A DNA stretch of 64,000 bases, from NCBI GenBank assembly GCA_036346205.1, contig JARFJB010000108.1:5001-69000 (forward strand), read 5' to 3'. This DNA is from Vesta saturnalis. Taxonomy: Eukaryota > Arthropoda > Insecta > Coleoptera > Lampyridae. The notes under the pieces were generated by a model, which saw only the letters and a program-made list of their open reading frames with translations, was not told where the DNA came from and did no database searches. Numbering within the stretch: position 1 is the first letter of the stretch; every line of letters starts with the position of its first letter. The position numbers were made by a program, and so were the translations under genes. This document shows, one piece after another, positions 45,151 to 58,365 of the stretch.

Positions 45151-47575
45151 CCCTCTATCTTATAATAAAATTAAAAAAAGTCATCCCTTAATATAGTTTA
45201 GGGTACGTTACTTGGAAGCAACACTGGTCGTCACTGGGTGTGAAACTGCATAAGGCAGTTGGATGTTGGTGTGAAGCATAAATATTGCTTACACTTAGAG
45301 CAAACCACTTTAGGAATTCCATGGCATCCTGGATTCTCACATCTTCCCCTCTTCTCACTAAAAGTAGGCCAATGTGCAGTTTTGTCTTTTCTAGTGTCTT
45401 CTGTGGGCATTTCAGATATCTTGCCTTTGCGTTTCTTATTTTCAATCTCCTGCTGAATACTTGGGGAGCCAGTAGGACGTCCTCTTTTTCGGTGATCAAT
45501 TACATCCTTTCCTATCGTGCACAATGTGTGAGCTAAATCAGTTTTAAATTAGAACAGACTCATTTGATGCTTGCTAATAATATTACTCCGTTTGCAGTCA
45601 CGTCAATAAAGGAGCCATGCGTTTACAACGCATAAGTCCATAAGATGGAAGTAGATTTAATGGTACCATTTATTGCTTCTAATAGTTGTTCGGTATAAAG
45701 CAATTAAGGAATCTATTAGATCAACCCCTCCCATAAACTGATTGTATTGAGCAACCCCATTTGGACATGAAACTTCAATTTTGGAATTCGATTTCTTATC
45801 CCACCTCTTTACTGTAGTGACCGGATTAGTTCCGACGAATGTGCTTAGTAAGTGAACGGGATTATTGTCATACCACTTTATTGCAATGATGTCAACATCT
45901 TTTTTTTTACTTTTCGTTGTTCCATAGTACCGACATTTCTTTATCTACAGAAAAGGTACACCCTTCCAAACGATCCAGTATCACTGTTCTTGCAGTTTTG
46001 AACTATTGAACCAGTTATTATAGTAAATTTTGAAGTATTGGTTTCTAGGAACAATGTTTGTAAGCCGCATAACAACATTTCCACTGATACCTACATCAGT
46101 AAAGGTTGGATCGAGGGGTACTGAACCGGAATATAGTTCCCAATTGTAAATTATACCATCTGATCCACATAAAATGAATGCTTTATAGCCCCACTTTTTC
46201 GGCTTCTTTTTCAAATATTGTTTCAAGGAATGCCTTCCCTTGAATGGAAATATTTGCTCATCCACACAATTTTTTTCAGTCATAGGGATTTTGTTGACTT
46301 TTTCAATTAGTTTATTTATCAAAGGACGAACTTTGAAATGCTTGTCAGTGGTGTTTGCAGAATTATGATTGTCATTAAAATGAAGCTTTGATTTTATCTG
46401 CTCCCATCGATTTCTGGACATCGTGTTTACCTTGGTTTCTGCTTGCCAGAACATTCTGGTTCTTGGGAGACCGTATATTGATATGATAAAAGTGATACCC
46501 ATAAACTCTAGTACATTTTTAGTCAAAAAGAGTGGTTTGTTGGGATCGATTTGGCAAGCAAACAAGTTGCTCTGTTCAACAATATGTTCTAATAAATCGT
46601 TGTCTACGAGTTTTCGAAAATATCTCAATGGACTGTCTGGTTTGTGTTGGTCCAGTAGGTCGTCGTTAGGTAACTGTTCTTTCCATGCTTCAATAGGTCG
46701 TATAATTTTGGTCCCTACCAGTTTCCAATCTAATTTCGATTTTTTCTTTATTTTTTTATCCTTTTTTATGGGATCATTTTTCCTATTTTTATTTTTTGAA
46801 ATAACTCTCATACTTTTTATTTTATTACTTGACTGTTTATATTTTGGCCGTTGTCATTACCTTCTTCTCCACTGCTTACGTCCTCATCATCAAATTCATA
46901 GTCACTCCCTTCTTCACCACTAGCACATTCCTTATCTGTACCATCCAATTCATTATTTCGTGAGCAACTTGGTTTTTGTTCATCGAGAAATGAAATTTGA
47001 ACTGAAAATTCGGTTACTAAATCATCTTCTTCGCCGCTGTCACTCATCAATGATTCATCAGACAATTCTCCATAATCTACTGTTTTACTGAAAATTTCGG
47101 AACCACTTTTTTTTCTATTTAGGCCGTAAAATTTACGAACATCCATATTCAAAATTGAAAGGGTCAATCGATAATAAAGTCTTTATAGCCCAGTGTATCA
47201 TTAAAGTAACATGCCTGAATTTAGTGGTAACCTTTGAAAATTTAAAATTGTATCAAAAATTCTTCGTTATTATAACAGTAATTGCTTCATATAACAGTAA
47301 ATAAATTTTTGTTTACGCTATTTTAATCACAAAAGGCAAAAATGCGGTTGTAAAAATATACTATTCACACCGCATGTCAACAGTGAGTCGTCATTCAAAG
47401 TTTTGGCGCGTAATTCCTTATACGATGTACAGATGTCACCACTGTACATGAAATACGTTAAGATATTGTTGCTTCAAAGATACATTGGGCTACGGAGGCA
47501 TTAAATTTAAAATTTGTATAAGAAACTTCAAATTATACGGTACGTGTCTTGAAAGTAACGCGAGGCCATAGAGGG
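45151..47575 (-). mobile_element. piggyBac-2 DNA transposon
   Basis: 2,425 bp bounded by TTAA, with ends CCCTCTAT on the left and ATAGAGGG on the right. It carries one transposase gene on the minus strand, broken. It is of a different subfamily from piggyBac-1: different ends, different N terminus and a different zinc finger. Confidence 0.92.
45231..47146 (-). pseudogene. piggyBac-2 transposase, broken
   Basis: The N-terminal frame (47167-46817; likely start M-D-V-R-K-F-Y near 47146) is acidic with E-E-D-D and D-D-E-D runs. A frameshift at about 46812-46820 leads to the frame 46811-45981, with D-S-P-L-R-Y-F-R-K-L-V and then the first catalytic Asp in N-C-V-D-E-Q-I-F-P-F. The second site reads I-Y-Y-N-N-W-F-N, where Asp is expected in the middle (usually D-N-x-F). 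A TGA ends this frame. Coding continues with breaks to M-G-G-V-D-L-I-D-S-L (third Asp) near 45735. The C-terminal finger is C-x4-C-x7-C-x2-C..C..H at 45330-45240. The element is inactive. Confidence 0.86.
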
Positions 47576-47579
47576 TTAA
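47576..47579. repeat. TTAA target site of piggyBac-2, right
   Basis: Second copy of the target duplication. Confidence 0.88.
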
Positions 47580-50500
47580 CTTCCTTGCTTCGAGAAGGGA
47601 CTTAAATCAAGAACTACATGAAAGATATTATACTTAAAACACTATAAAATTAATACATTAAAGTCTGAAACTTCCTAATATTCAATTAGATAAAAACTTC
47701 CTATATAATACATAGTTTTATGTAATGCAAGAAAAAAGGTAAGGAAAACATGTGTTATCCAAAGGACATTAACTAAACGGTAGCAATATCAAGCCCTAAT
47801 CCAATACCACTCCGAACGTCCATAAATAAAAGAGCAGGTGTAAATTGGCAGTTCCTTTGAGTTATAACATTATATTTGTATTTTTTGTTTCTTCTGAATT
47901 TAGGCGGAAGTCCAATAGTTCACAATTATTTATCAATTTTAGTAGTTTATTATGGTATTTTAACTTCTATTGTAAAAAAAAATTATTAAAGCAATAGAGT
48001 TCATAAAATGTTTATTTTAAAATCTCTTAAAGTTAATGTCTTTAAGTGAAAGTGAAAGATTTGCTCTTAATGCCTAGAAACTTACACTGCTGCACTTATT
48101 TAAGAAAACAAATAAAGAGAGAAAAATATTTTTCTTGAGGGTTCTTGTAATTTTCTATATTTGAGTAGCTCGCTAATAATCTTACGTTTCCTAATAATAA
48201 AAGTTTCATTAGTTATTCCAGAAGCTTAATTGGTTTTGATAAAATGATAAACGTACGTTCTATTAGCCCATGAAATGAATGTGCGTATTTAAGTAATACA
48301 TATTCACAGAGGATTAAGAAAAAAGCATGATGAGTAACAACTTAACAAACAAGAAGTTCAGATAAGAATATTTACATATTTGTGAAAGCTTATGAAATGG
48401 TCAGTTCATACATTATACGTATTTTCCTTCATTTGTTTCCGACATAGACATATTTTATGAAAAAATTGTGAATTTGCTACGAAATGATTTTCAATCCATC
48501 ACTAACAGGAATGGTCTTGTGACAGCTGGAAAAAGTGGAATCTAGCGACATTGTCACCGGGGAAATAATAAGAAAAGAAAAATGGGAGACGGAATTGTCG
48601 TGATTGATTCAGGATACTGAAAAACGGGGTAGTTTGTTTGAAGGCACTTCTTTTTTACTTTTATATTACAATTCAAGTTGTTTGTCATACGAAACTCATC
48701 AATACCTTAACTTACTCGTTCACATTAAAATGGATAAAACTAAAGCTAAATGTTAATAATATGGTCTTAGTTTTTTAACAGTATGGTTATTTGAATATGA
48801 TAATTTTATTTCCTGAAAAATCTGTATGTATGAGGTGCACAGATTTGCAGCAATTGCTGGTAACGTGTACGAAGGAATGCAGACGCATAACACTAATATA
48901 GGTATCACGGGTTAGATTTGAAAGAATTGTTTCTGAAGCGTATCATTTGTCTGTATCTCTCTTATTTGACGAGCATAAGGAATGGCCAGTTAGGAAAAGC
49001 TTAATTTTGTATAATGAGCTCGATACTAGCGGGGCGACCAAAGCGGTATCTCGCAATATAGCGCGAGTTGCTCTAAATAAAATTTCCTAACGTATTTTAT
49101 ACTTGATTTGTATCTAAGTTTAATATGTAATAGTAGATGTAATAGTAATTATGTAACAAGCACAAAAAGTGTGTGTTTATTGCACGCGACGTGCATTTGT
49201 CCAACATGGCCTTTAGTTTGCGGTTAATAGTTATTAGACAAGTGCAAAAAGTGAGTGCTTATTGCACGTGAACTACATTTTTCCAATAAGGCCTTTAAGC
49301 CAAGTTGACAACGAGTCGAGTACAATGAATACTTTTTACTTAAGTTGCATACAATATGCTTATACGTTCATACAAAAAAAATAAACGATTTTATTAGGTG
49401 GTCATATGTCGATTAAAAATAGAACAAAATAAAATAAATAAAAAATATGTCTCAATAATATAGTACCTTTAATTTAAATTTAAATTTAAAGATTCTTCAT
49501 TTACAGCCCACTGATTTCTGGTGGGCCTTAAAAAAATCTTCATCGTTATTTCCATGCATATTTTCAATAATATTTCTCATTTTATGCTATAAAACTATTT
49601 TTACGCTCTCACATTTTTTTTTATTTATTTAACTTGACAAACCAAAATAATTCTTAATGAATAGCTAAGAAACCTGTTATGTGTGTTCGATTTCCGGTAA
49701 AAAAACTGAAATATAGCAATGGAGTGCCCACGAAACAACCACGATCGTAAAAATACATAACTTTTTTGTAAAATTTTTAAAGGAAATAAAAAATTTGTGT
49801 GGTTGAAATTTAAATGTAACGGTTTATTAAGTATACAGTGACCTAATTAGGTTTCACCTAATTAAACCCCTTCAAAAAAGAAAATTAAAAACGTAATAGC
49901 CTAAAATATTTATCATTTGTTCAAATAAAGTTTAGTTCTTTTGTCAATCCATCTTACTGACGTTACTGCATTTGCAGTTGCACCTTTTAAATCAGCTTAG
50001 TAGGTGCGCATACGTAGCGTGCAGTAAAACTTCTATCGCACTAGTATACTAAAAAATATTTTTATATTAAAAAATGTTAATCCTTTGAATAAACGTAAAT
50101 AAATAGAATTTTATACACTAGAACAAGTTGTAAACTTTCGCTATTATCACACATAATTAAAACACTTTTCATATTTCATAAATTTGTTTTAACATCTGGA
50201 GTAATTCTTAAAGATATTACCGTTTACTGAGAATTATAACTGTGAAACGTTTAAATTGATATAAAAGATAATTAAAGGAAACACGATTTAATTAGCGTAA
50301 ATGTTAAGTATTTCAATTATTTGGTATTTTTTGTTTGCATTAAATAAGATAAATCTCTGACGAGTACCAAAGTAAATTCAACTTATATGGAAATTAAACG
50401 TTGAACTTTCTATATAACAGTGTTCAATTTTTTCGTAATTGGTGACGTATCGAACATTTCGTCACAGTTAGGAAGTTGTTTGAATTTGTATTTGTAATTG

Positions 50501-50590
50501 TGGACCGAGATCTAGACACAAACGGAAACGACATATTATTACCATTACCAGTCACATAAACTTTGCCCTACTAAAGTACTTCCGCCGTGA
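47580..50590. other. AT-rich region, no gene seen
   Basis: About 3 kb without a frame that I can support. It contains one short direct duplication (49156-49297, listed separately). No terminal repeats or transposase motifs seen. It is the longest stretch in the window with no recognisable element. Confidence 0.5.
49156..49297 (+). repeat. Two 60-bp direct repeats, 82-bp period
   Basis: 49156-49216 and 49238-49297 share ACAAG..CAAAAAGTG.GTG.TTATTGCACG and a CCAA.A.GGCCTTTA end, with about eight differences. Confidence 0.8.
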
Positions 50591-50893
50591 GTAAGGGGTT
50601 TAATCTCCTATTTCCACGAGACGTAGGCCACGGACAAGCTTGCGACCTGATCGCGACGACATAAACGTTGCGATCCGGCCGCAATGATGTGTTGCATTGA
50701 TTACGTAGGTGGCCAGGCTTGCGACCAGCCACAGCGACTGATTTTGAAAACGCTTTTAAAATCGTTTTTGAGACGTTGCGACAAAAACGCTCCCTACAGG
50801 TTCTAATGCAGATGGTTATATTAGCGCTCCGAACGCGGCGTTCGATATTGGAACAAACATTTCTTCAGTCTGTAGACAATAAAAATTAAAAAA

Positions 50894-51065
50894 ATGTTTG
50901 ACACAGAAGTATTTATAAATGAAATTCAAACACAACCAGAGCTTTGGAATACAACGTTAAATGGTTATTCTAAAAGGAACATCAATGAAAAACTGTGGAT
51001 CGAAGTAAGCAGTACTATAGCGCAAAACTGGGATGAACTCCATAATGTTGATAAAAACAAAGAAG
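50894..51065 (+). pseudogene. MADF-domain first exon, probably from a PIF/Harbinger element
   Basis: ATG at 50894 follows an A-rich leader. The exon encodes F-I-N-E-I-Q-T-Q-P-E-L-W-N, then Y-S-K-R-N-I-N-E-K-L-W-I-E-V, which is the first half of a MADF (Adf-1-type) DNA-binding domain, and ends at AAG|GTAAGC (51065/51066). The region upstream (about 50610-50800) is unusually GC-rich with repeated GCGACC words and looks like a promoter or subterminal region. No second MADF exon could be recognised. A Harbinger nuclease remnant lies close by on the other strand, the usual partner of such a gene. It could instead be a host MADF gene; the lack of further exons argues against that. Confidence 0.6.
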
Positions 51066-51419
51066 GTAAGCAAATATTTGCTTGTACATTTCACTTTCAA
51101 ACCATTTTCTGTTGAAGTTATAACAGTTAACTTAAATCTAAAGAAATTCAAACTACACCCTATATAATTAATATTAAAAAGGTGTTTTAAAAATGTTTTT
51201 ACAGATTTGAAAACTTTCGTTAAATAAAGACATAATTACAGGACGTTTTCGACAATTCAGCTTCTCATTTTTTTCAAAATATCTAAAAAACCAAAATTTC
51301 TAGAACCTGGCCGCAAAATTGTTTGAAAATGTTGTCATTTGCTCGTTCTCCCATCTATTACAGTTATCAACATACCTATGCATGTAAACTCAATTTAGGC
51401 CACACTGTTACAATTAATA

Positions 51420-51800
51420 ACACGTTATACTGCCAAGGTACGCTACCTGCACGAGTAATAAGAACTCAGCGAAAGAGCTGCTGACCTGTTTTCCGCTATT
51501 ACTTGCACCACCTGTGCCTAGAACTGGTAAATCTACAATCTGGCAAGTTAGTATATCTTCAAATTTGAAACCATACTTTAACCTAACAAAACTGTGTAAA
51601 ATACAGGCAGCTAAAGCTATGACAGTTACAAAATTGGGATCGAGGTGTATGGCAGAATGAAATATTCTATAAATTATTTAACATAGATTGTCTAAAAGTG
51701 TTAGAATCTACTGAGTGTATTCTCCAACATCAACAGCAGTGGAACAGTAATTTTCGTCAGCTACACCAAGTAAAACAATAAAAGAATAAAGTTTATAATT
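51420..51800 (-). pseudogene. PIF/Harbinger nuclease remnant
   Basis: Read on the minus strand from about 51775: L-G-V-A-D-E-N-Y-C-S-T, which resembles the V-V-D-A-N-Y-x-F block carrying a catalytic Asp in Harbinger nucleases. Then, after stops, V-T-V-I-A-L-A-A-C-I-L-H-S-F-V-R near 51600, which matches the C-terminal A-C-x-x-L-H-N-F block. The stretch between these, including the remaining catalytic residues, is mostly missing. It faces the MADF exon, a tail-to-tail arrangement. Confidence 0.58.
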
Positions 51801-51956
51801 ATAATACTGTGTGCGTGTGCTTGTGCGGGCAGTTATACCTACTGGTTATTCCGGTAGACGGAAAACCTTACGCGGGTATTTATTAAAACTAAGAATTCAA
51901 TACTAAAAGTGTCATGATATACGAAAGCATTTAATGTAAGAAAGTGATAGTGTTAG

Positions 51957-52496
51957 TTAACAGGTGTTGATAATTTTTAGGAAATGAGAAACAAGGAGCA
52001 TTTGTGTACAGAAATGAAACCGAACTTCATTGGAAGTAACCATTTCGACCACCGATAACATCAGGAAGTCTGAGTGAGAAATGTTAGTCAAATGTTCCAC
52101 CGTGGCTATTACTAAGTGGACCAGTGATTGAATAAATACCAATGCGAAACAAATTACAACATTCCAATCCTCTAACCTGCAAATTAAAATAAATGAAATA
52201 AAACATTTTTTTATGATAATTATGCAACCCCTCGAATAAGTCTCATTGTAACTGATGAGCGTCGACGATGTAACCAGATCGCCAATTCGTGGCATAGTAT
52301 ATAGTGCAAAACAATGTATGCAGCATGCAAGCAAATAGGCAGTGTTTAAAAATTGACCAACATTACCTTTAAAAGACCAACACGTCCTACAATCCAAATA
52401 AAACAGAATCATAGAAAATCCATAAGAATGCAACCAGATTAATATTAAAAGACGTGACACGAAAGAACCTATTTCGTGCAACGCAGTACAATGCAA
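51957..52496 (-). other. Open frame of unknown nature
   Basis: A 179-codon minus-strand frame, hydrophobic and Cys-rich, with an acceptor-like TTTTAATTTGCAG inside it near 52181 (read in reverse), so part of it would be intron-like if it were a gene. I do not recognise it. Its length beside the satellite could be chance. Confidence 0.2.
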
Positions 52497-52582
52497 TGCA
52501 TGTTTCTTGAATTGTGGTGTACAGACATTGCGGTGTGCAGAGTTGAAGATGAGAACATTTTATTTGAATACTAATATGTAAA

Positions 52583-55500
52583 TAAGCGCATACACATACA
52601 AACATACGCAAGCCCGCACGCACATACACAACGCACAAGCTCGTGTGCAAACGACGACCACGCACACGCACACGCACACGCACACGCACACGCACACGCA
52701 CACGCACACGCACACGCACACGCACACGCACACGCACACGCACACGCGCACGTACACGCGAACGCGCGCGCACACGCACACACACACCCACACGCGCAAG
52801 CAAACGCACACGCACACGCACACGCACACGCACACGCACACGCACGCACATGCACACGCACACGCGCACGCCCACGAGCACGCGCGCACATGCACACGCA
52901 CACACACACACACGCACACGCGCACGCAAACGCAAAAGCAAACGCAAACGCAAGCGCACACGCACCAGCACGCGCACACGCACGCGCACACTGACACCCA
53001 CACGCACACTCAAACGCACACGCACACGCACACGTACACGCACACGCGCACGCACACGCACACGCACACGCACACGCTGCGCACACGCACACGCACACGC
53101 ACACGCACACGCACACCAACACGTGCAGACACAAATACACACATGCACATGCACACGCACATGCTCACGCACACGCACACGCACAGCAACACGCACGGGC
53201 GCACGTACGCACACTCGCACACGCACACACGCACAGACGCTCACACGCACACGCACACACACACGCACACACGCACCCACGCACACACGCACACACGCAC
53301 AAACGCACACATGCTCACACGCACAAACACACACACACACGCATACACGCACACACGAACACACCACACGCACATATGCACACATGCACACCACACACAC
53401 GCACACACACACACACGCACACACGACACACACGCACACACACACACGCACACACGCACACACGCACACACACACCACACGCACACACGCACACGCACAC
53501 ACACACACGCACACACGCACACACGCACACGCACACACGCACACACGCACACCACACGCACACACGCACACACGCACACGCACACACGCACACGCGCACA
53601 CACGCACGCACACACATACACGCACACACGAACACACAAACAAACACACAGATGCACACACGCACACACGCACACACGAACACACGCACACACGCACACA
53701 CGCACACACGCACACATGCACACACGCACACGCACACAAGCATTACACCCACACACGCACACGCGCACACTCGCACGCACGCACACACGCACACACGCAC
53801 ACATGCACACACGCACACACGAAGACAAGCACTACACACACAGGCACACGCGCACACTAGCACGCACGCATACACGCACACGCGTACACATGCACACACA
53901 CAAACACGAACCCAAGCATTACACGCACATACGCACACGCACACGCACACGCACACGCACACGAACACGCACACGCACACGCACACGCACACGCACTCGC
54001 ACACGCACACGCACACGAACACGTGCAGGCACACCCACATCCACATGCACAAGCACGGGCGCCCGGACGCATACTCGCACACGTACACACGCACACGCGC
54101 ACTCGCACACACGCTCACACGCACACGCATACACGCACACTCGCACACACGCACACACGCACACACGCATACACGCACACACGAACACACGCACAAACAC
54201 ACAGATGCACACACGCATACACGCACACACGAACACACGCACAAACACACAGATGCACACACGCACACGCGCACACACGCACACATGCACACACGCACAC
54301 ACGAACACAAGCATTGCACCCACACACGAACACAAGCATTACACCCACACACGCACACGCGCGCTCTCGCACACACGCACATACGCACACACGCACACAC
54401 GCACACACGCACACACGCACACACGCACATACGCACACGCGCACACACGCACACACGAAGACAAGCACTACACACACAGGCACACGCGCACACTCGCACG
54501 CACGCATACACGCACACACGTACACATGCACACACACAAACACGAACCCAAGCATTACACGCACATACGCACACGCACACGCACACGCACACGCACACGC
54601 ACACGAACACGCACACGCACACGCACACGCACACGCACACGCACACGCACACGAACACGTGCAGGCACACCCACATCCACATGCACAAGCACGGGCGCCC
54701 GGACGCATACTCGCACACGTACACACGCACACGCGCACTCGCACACACGCTCACACGCACACGCATACACGCACACTCGCACACGCACACGCACACACGC
54801 ATACACGCACACACGAACACACGCACAAACACACAGATGCACACACGCATACAGGCACACACGAACACACGCACAAACACACAGATGCACACACGCACAC
54901 GCGCACACACGCACACATGCACACACGCACACACGAACACAAGCATTGCACCCACACACGAACACAAGCATTACACCCACACACGCACACGCGCGCTCTC
55001 GCACACACGCACATACGCACACACGCACATACGCACACACGCACACATGCACACACGCACACGCACACAAGCATTACACCCACACACGCACACGCGCACA
55101 CTCGCACGCACGCACACACGCACACACGCACACATGCACACACGCACACACGAAGACAAGCACTACACACACAGGCACACGCGCACACTCGCACGCACGC
55201 ATACACGCACACGCGTACACATGCACACACACAAACACGAACCCAAGCATTACACGCACATACGCACACGCACACGCACACGCACACGCACACGCACACG
55301 CACACGCACACGCACACGCACACGCACACGCACACGAACACGTGCAGGCACACCCACATCCACATGCACAAGCACGGGCGCCCGGACGCATACTCGCACA
55401 CGTACACACGCACACGCGCACTCGCACACACGCTCACACGCACACGCATACACGCACACTCGCACACACGCACACACGCACACACGCATACACGCACACA

Positions 55501-58358
55501 CGAACACACGCACAAACACACAGATGCACACACGCATACACGCACACACGAACACACGCACAAACACACAGATGCACACACGCACACGCGCACACACGCA
55601 CACATGCACACACGCACACACGAACACAAGCATTGCACCCACACACGAACACAAGCATTACACCCACACACGCACACGCGCGCTCTCGCACACACGCACA
55701 TACGCACACACGCACACACGCACACACGCACACACGCACACGCACATACGCACACGCGCACACACGCACACACGAAGACAAGCACTACACACACAGGCAC
55801 ACGCGCACACTCGCACGCACGCATACACGCACACGCGTACACATGCACACACACAAACACGAACCCAAGCATTACACGCACATACGCACACGCACACGCA
55901 CACGCACACGCACACGAACACGCACACGCACACGCACACGCACACGCACACGCACACGCACACGCACACGCACACGCACACGAACACGTGCAGGCACACC
56001 CACATCCACATGCACAAGCACGGGCGCCCGGACGCATACTCGCACACGTACACACGCACACGCGCACTCGCACACACGCTCACACGCACACGCATACACG
56101 CACACTCGCACACACGCACACACGCACACACGCATACACGCACACACGAACACACGCACAAACACACAGATGCACACACGCATACACGCACACACGAACA
56201 CACGCACAAACACACAGATGCACACACGCACAGCGCACACACGCACACATGCACACACGCACACACGAACACAAGCATTGCCCACACACGAACACAAGTA
56301 TTACACCACACACGCACGCGCTCTCGCACACACGCACATACGCACACACGCACACACGCACACACGCACACACGCACACACGCACATACGCACACGCGCA
56401 CACACGCACACAAGCATTACACCCACACACGCACACGCGCGCCTCGCACACACGCACTACACGCACACACGCACACACGCACACACGCACATACGCACAC
56501 GCCACACACGCACACACGCACACACGCACACGTACACACGCAACACACATACACGCACACACGCACACGCACACGACACACGTCACACCACAGCACACAC
56601 GCACACACGCACACGCACACACAACACAGTCACACACGCACACATGCTCACACACCAACCTCTCGCACACACGCATACACGCACAAACACACAGATGCAC
56701 ACACGCACACACGCACACACGAACACAAGATTCACACCCACACACGCACATACGCACACACGCACACGCGCACACGCACGCACGCACATACACGCACACA
56801 CGAACACACAACAAACACACAGATGCACACACGCAACACGCACACACGAACACAGCACACGCACACGCACACAGCATTACACCCACACGCACACGCGCAC
56901 ACGCACGCACGCACACACGCACACACGCACACATGCACACGCACACACGAAGACAAGCATCACACACAGGCACACGCGCACACTCGCACGCACGCATACA
57001 CGCACACGCGTACACATGCACACACACAACACAACCCGCTACACGCACATACGCACACGCACACGCACACGCACACGCACACGAACACGCACACGCACAC
57101 GCACACGCACACGCACACGCACACGCACACGCACACGAACACGTGCAGGCACACCCACATCCACATGCACAAGCACGGGCGCCCGGACGCATACTCGCAC
57201 ACGTACACACGCACACGCGCACTCGCACACACGCTCACACGCACACGCATACACGCACACTCGCACACACGCACACACGCACACACGCATACACGCACAC
57301 ACGAACACACGCAACACAGATGCACACGCACACACGCACACACGCACACACGACACACGCACACACGCACACGCGCACACGCACACATGCACACACGCAC
57401 ACACGACACAAGCATTGTACCCACACACGAACACAAGCATTACACCACACGCACACGCGCTCTTGCACACACGCACATACGCACACACGCACACACGCAC
57501 ACACCACACGCACACACGCACATACGCACACGCGCACACACGCACACAAGCATTACACCACACACGCACACGCGCCTCGACACACGCACATATGCACACA
57601 CACACGACACACGCACATACGCACACGCACACACACGCACACACGCACACACGCACACACGTACACGCAAACACACAACACGCACACACGCACACACGCA
57701 CACGTCACACGACACACGCACACACGCACACACGCACACACGCACACACTCACACACGCACACACGCACACATGCTCACACACACAACCTCTCGCACACA
57801 CGCATACACGCACACACGAACACACGCACAAACACACAGATGCACACACGCACACACGCACACACGAACACAAGTATTACACCCACACACGCACATACGC
57901 ACACACGCACACACGCACACATGCACCCACGCACACACACATACACGAACACACGAACACACGCACAAACACACAGATGCACACACGCACACACGCACAC
58001 ACGCACACACGCACACACGTACACATGCACACACGCACACACGCACACAAGCGTTACACCCACACATGCACAAGCGCATACTCACGCACGGACGCACGGA
58101 CGCACCCACGCACACACGCACACACGCACACATGCACACACGCACACACCCACACACGCACGGACGCACGCACAGACGCACGGACGCACCCACGCACACA
58201 CGCGCACACGCACACACGCACACACGCACATACGCCCACAGGCACACACGAACACACGCACACACGCACACACGCACACACGCACAAACGCACACATGCA
58301 CACACGCACTCCCACACACGCACGGACGCACCCACGCACACACGTACACATGCACACT
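52583..58358. repeat. 5.8-kb CACACG-type satellite, open in all six frames
   Basis: Nearly the whole stretch is made of CACACG and related words (ACACACGC, ATACGC, GAACAC). The top strand is almost free of T. Because the repeat contains no stop codon in any frame, very long Thr-His-Arg frames arise on the plus strand (up to 1,911 codons) and Cys-Val-Arg frames on the minus strand. They lack promoters, composition or domains of genes. Pure (CACACG)n blocks sit at about 52663-52745 and in each higher-order unit. Confidence 0.95.
53900..57330 (+). repeat. Higher-order units of about 640-680 bp within the satellite
   Basis: A distinctive anchor beginning GTGCAGGCACACCCACATCC and running on to a GGGCGCCCGGACGCATACTC word occurs at 54023, 54659, 55342, 55988 and 57143 (spacing 636, 683, 646 and 1155). 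Between anchors the order of other marker words is constant: two CAAACACACAGATGCACAC, AAGCATTGCACCC, AAGCATTACACCC, GAAGACAAGCACTACAC, ACGAACCCAAGCATTAC, then a pure CACACG block of variable length. A diverged version of the anchor is at 53123. Confidence 0.88.
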
Positions 58359-58365
58359 TGTCTTA

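Noticed and set aside
51957..52496. Possible chemoreceptor-like exon beside the satellite
   Set aside because: Hydrophobic and with an acceptor-like site, but no receptor motif is visible and no further exons were found.
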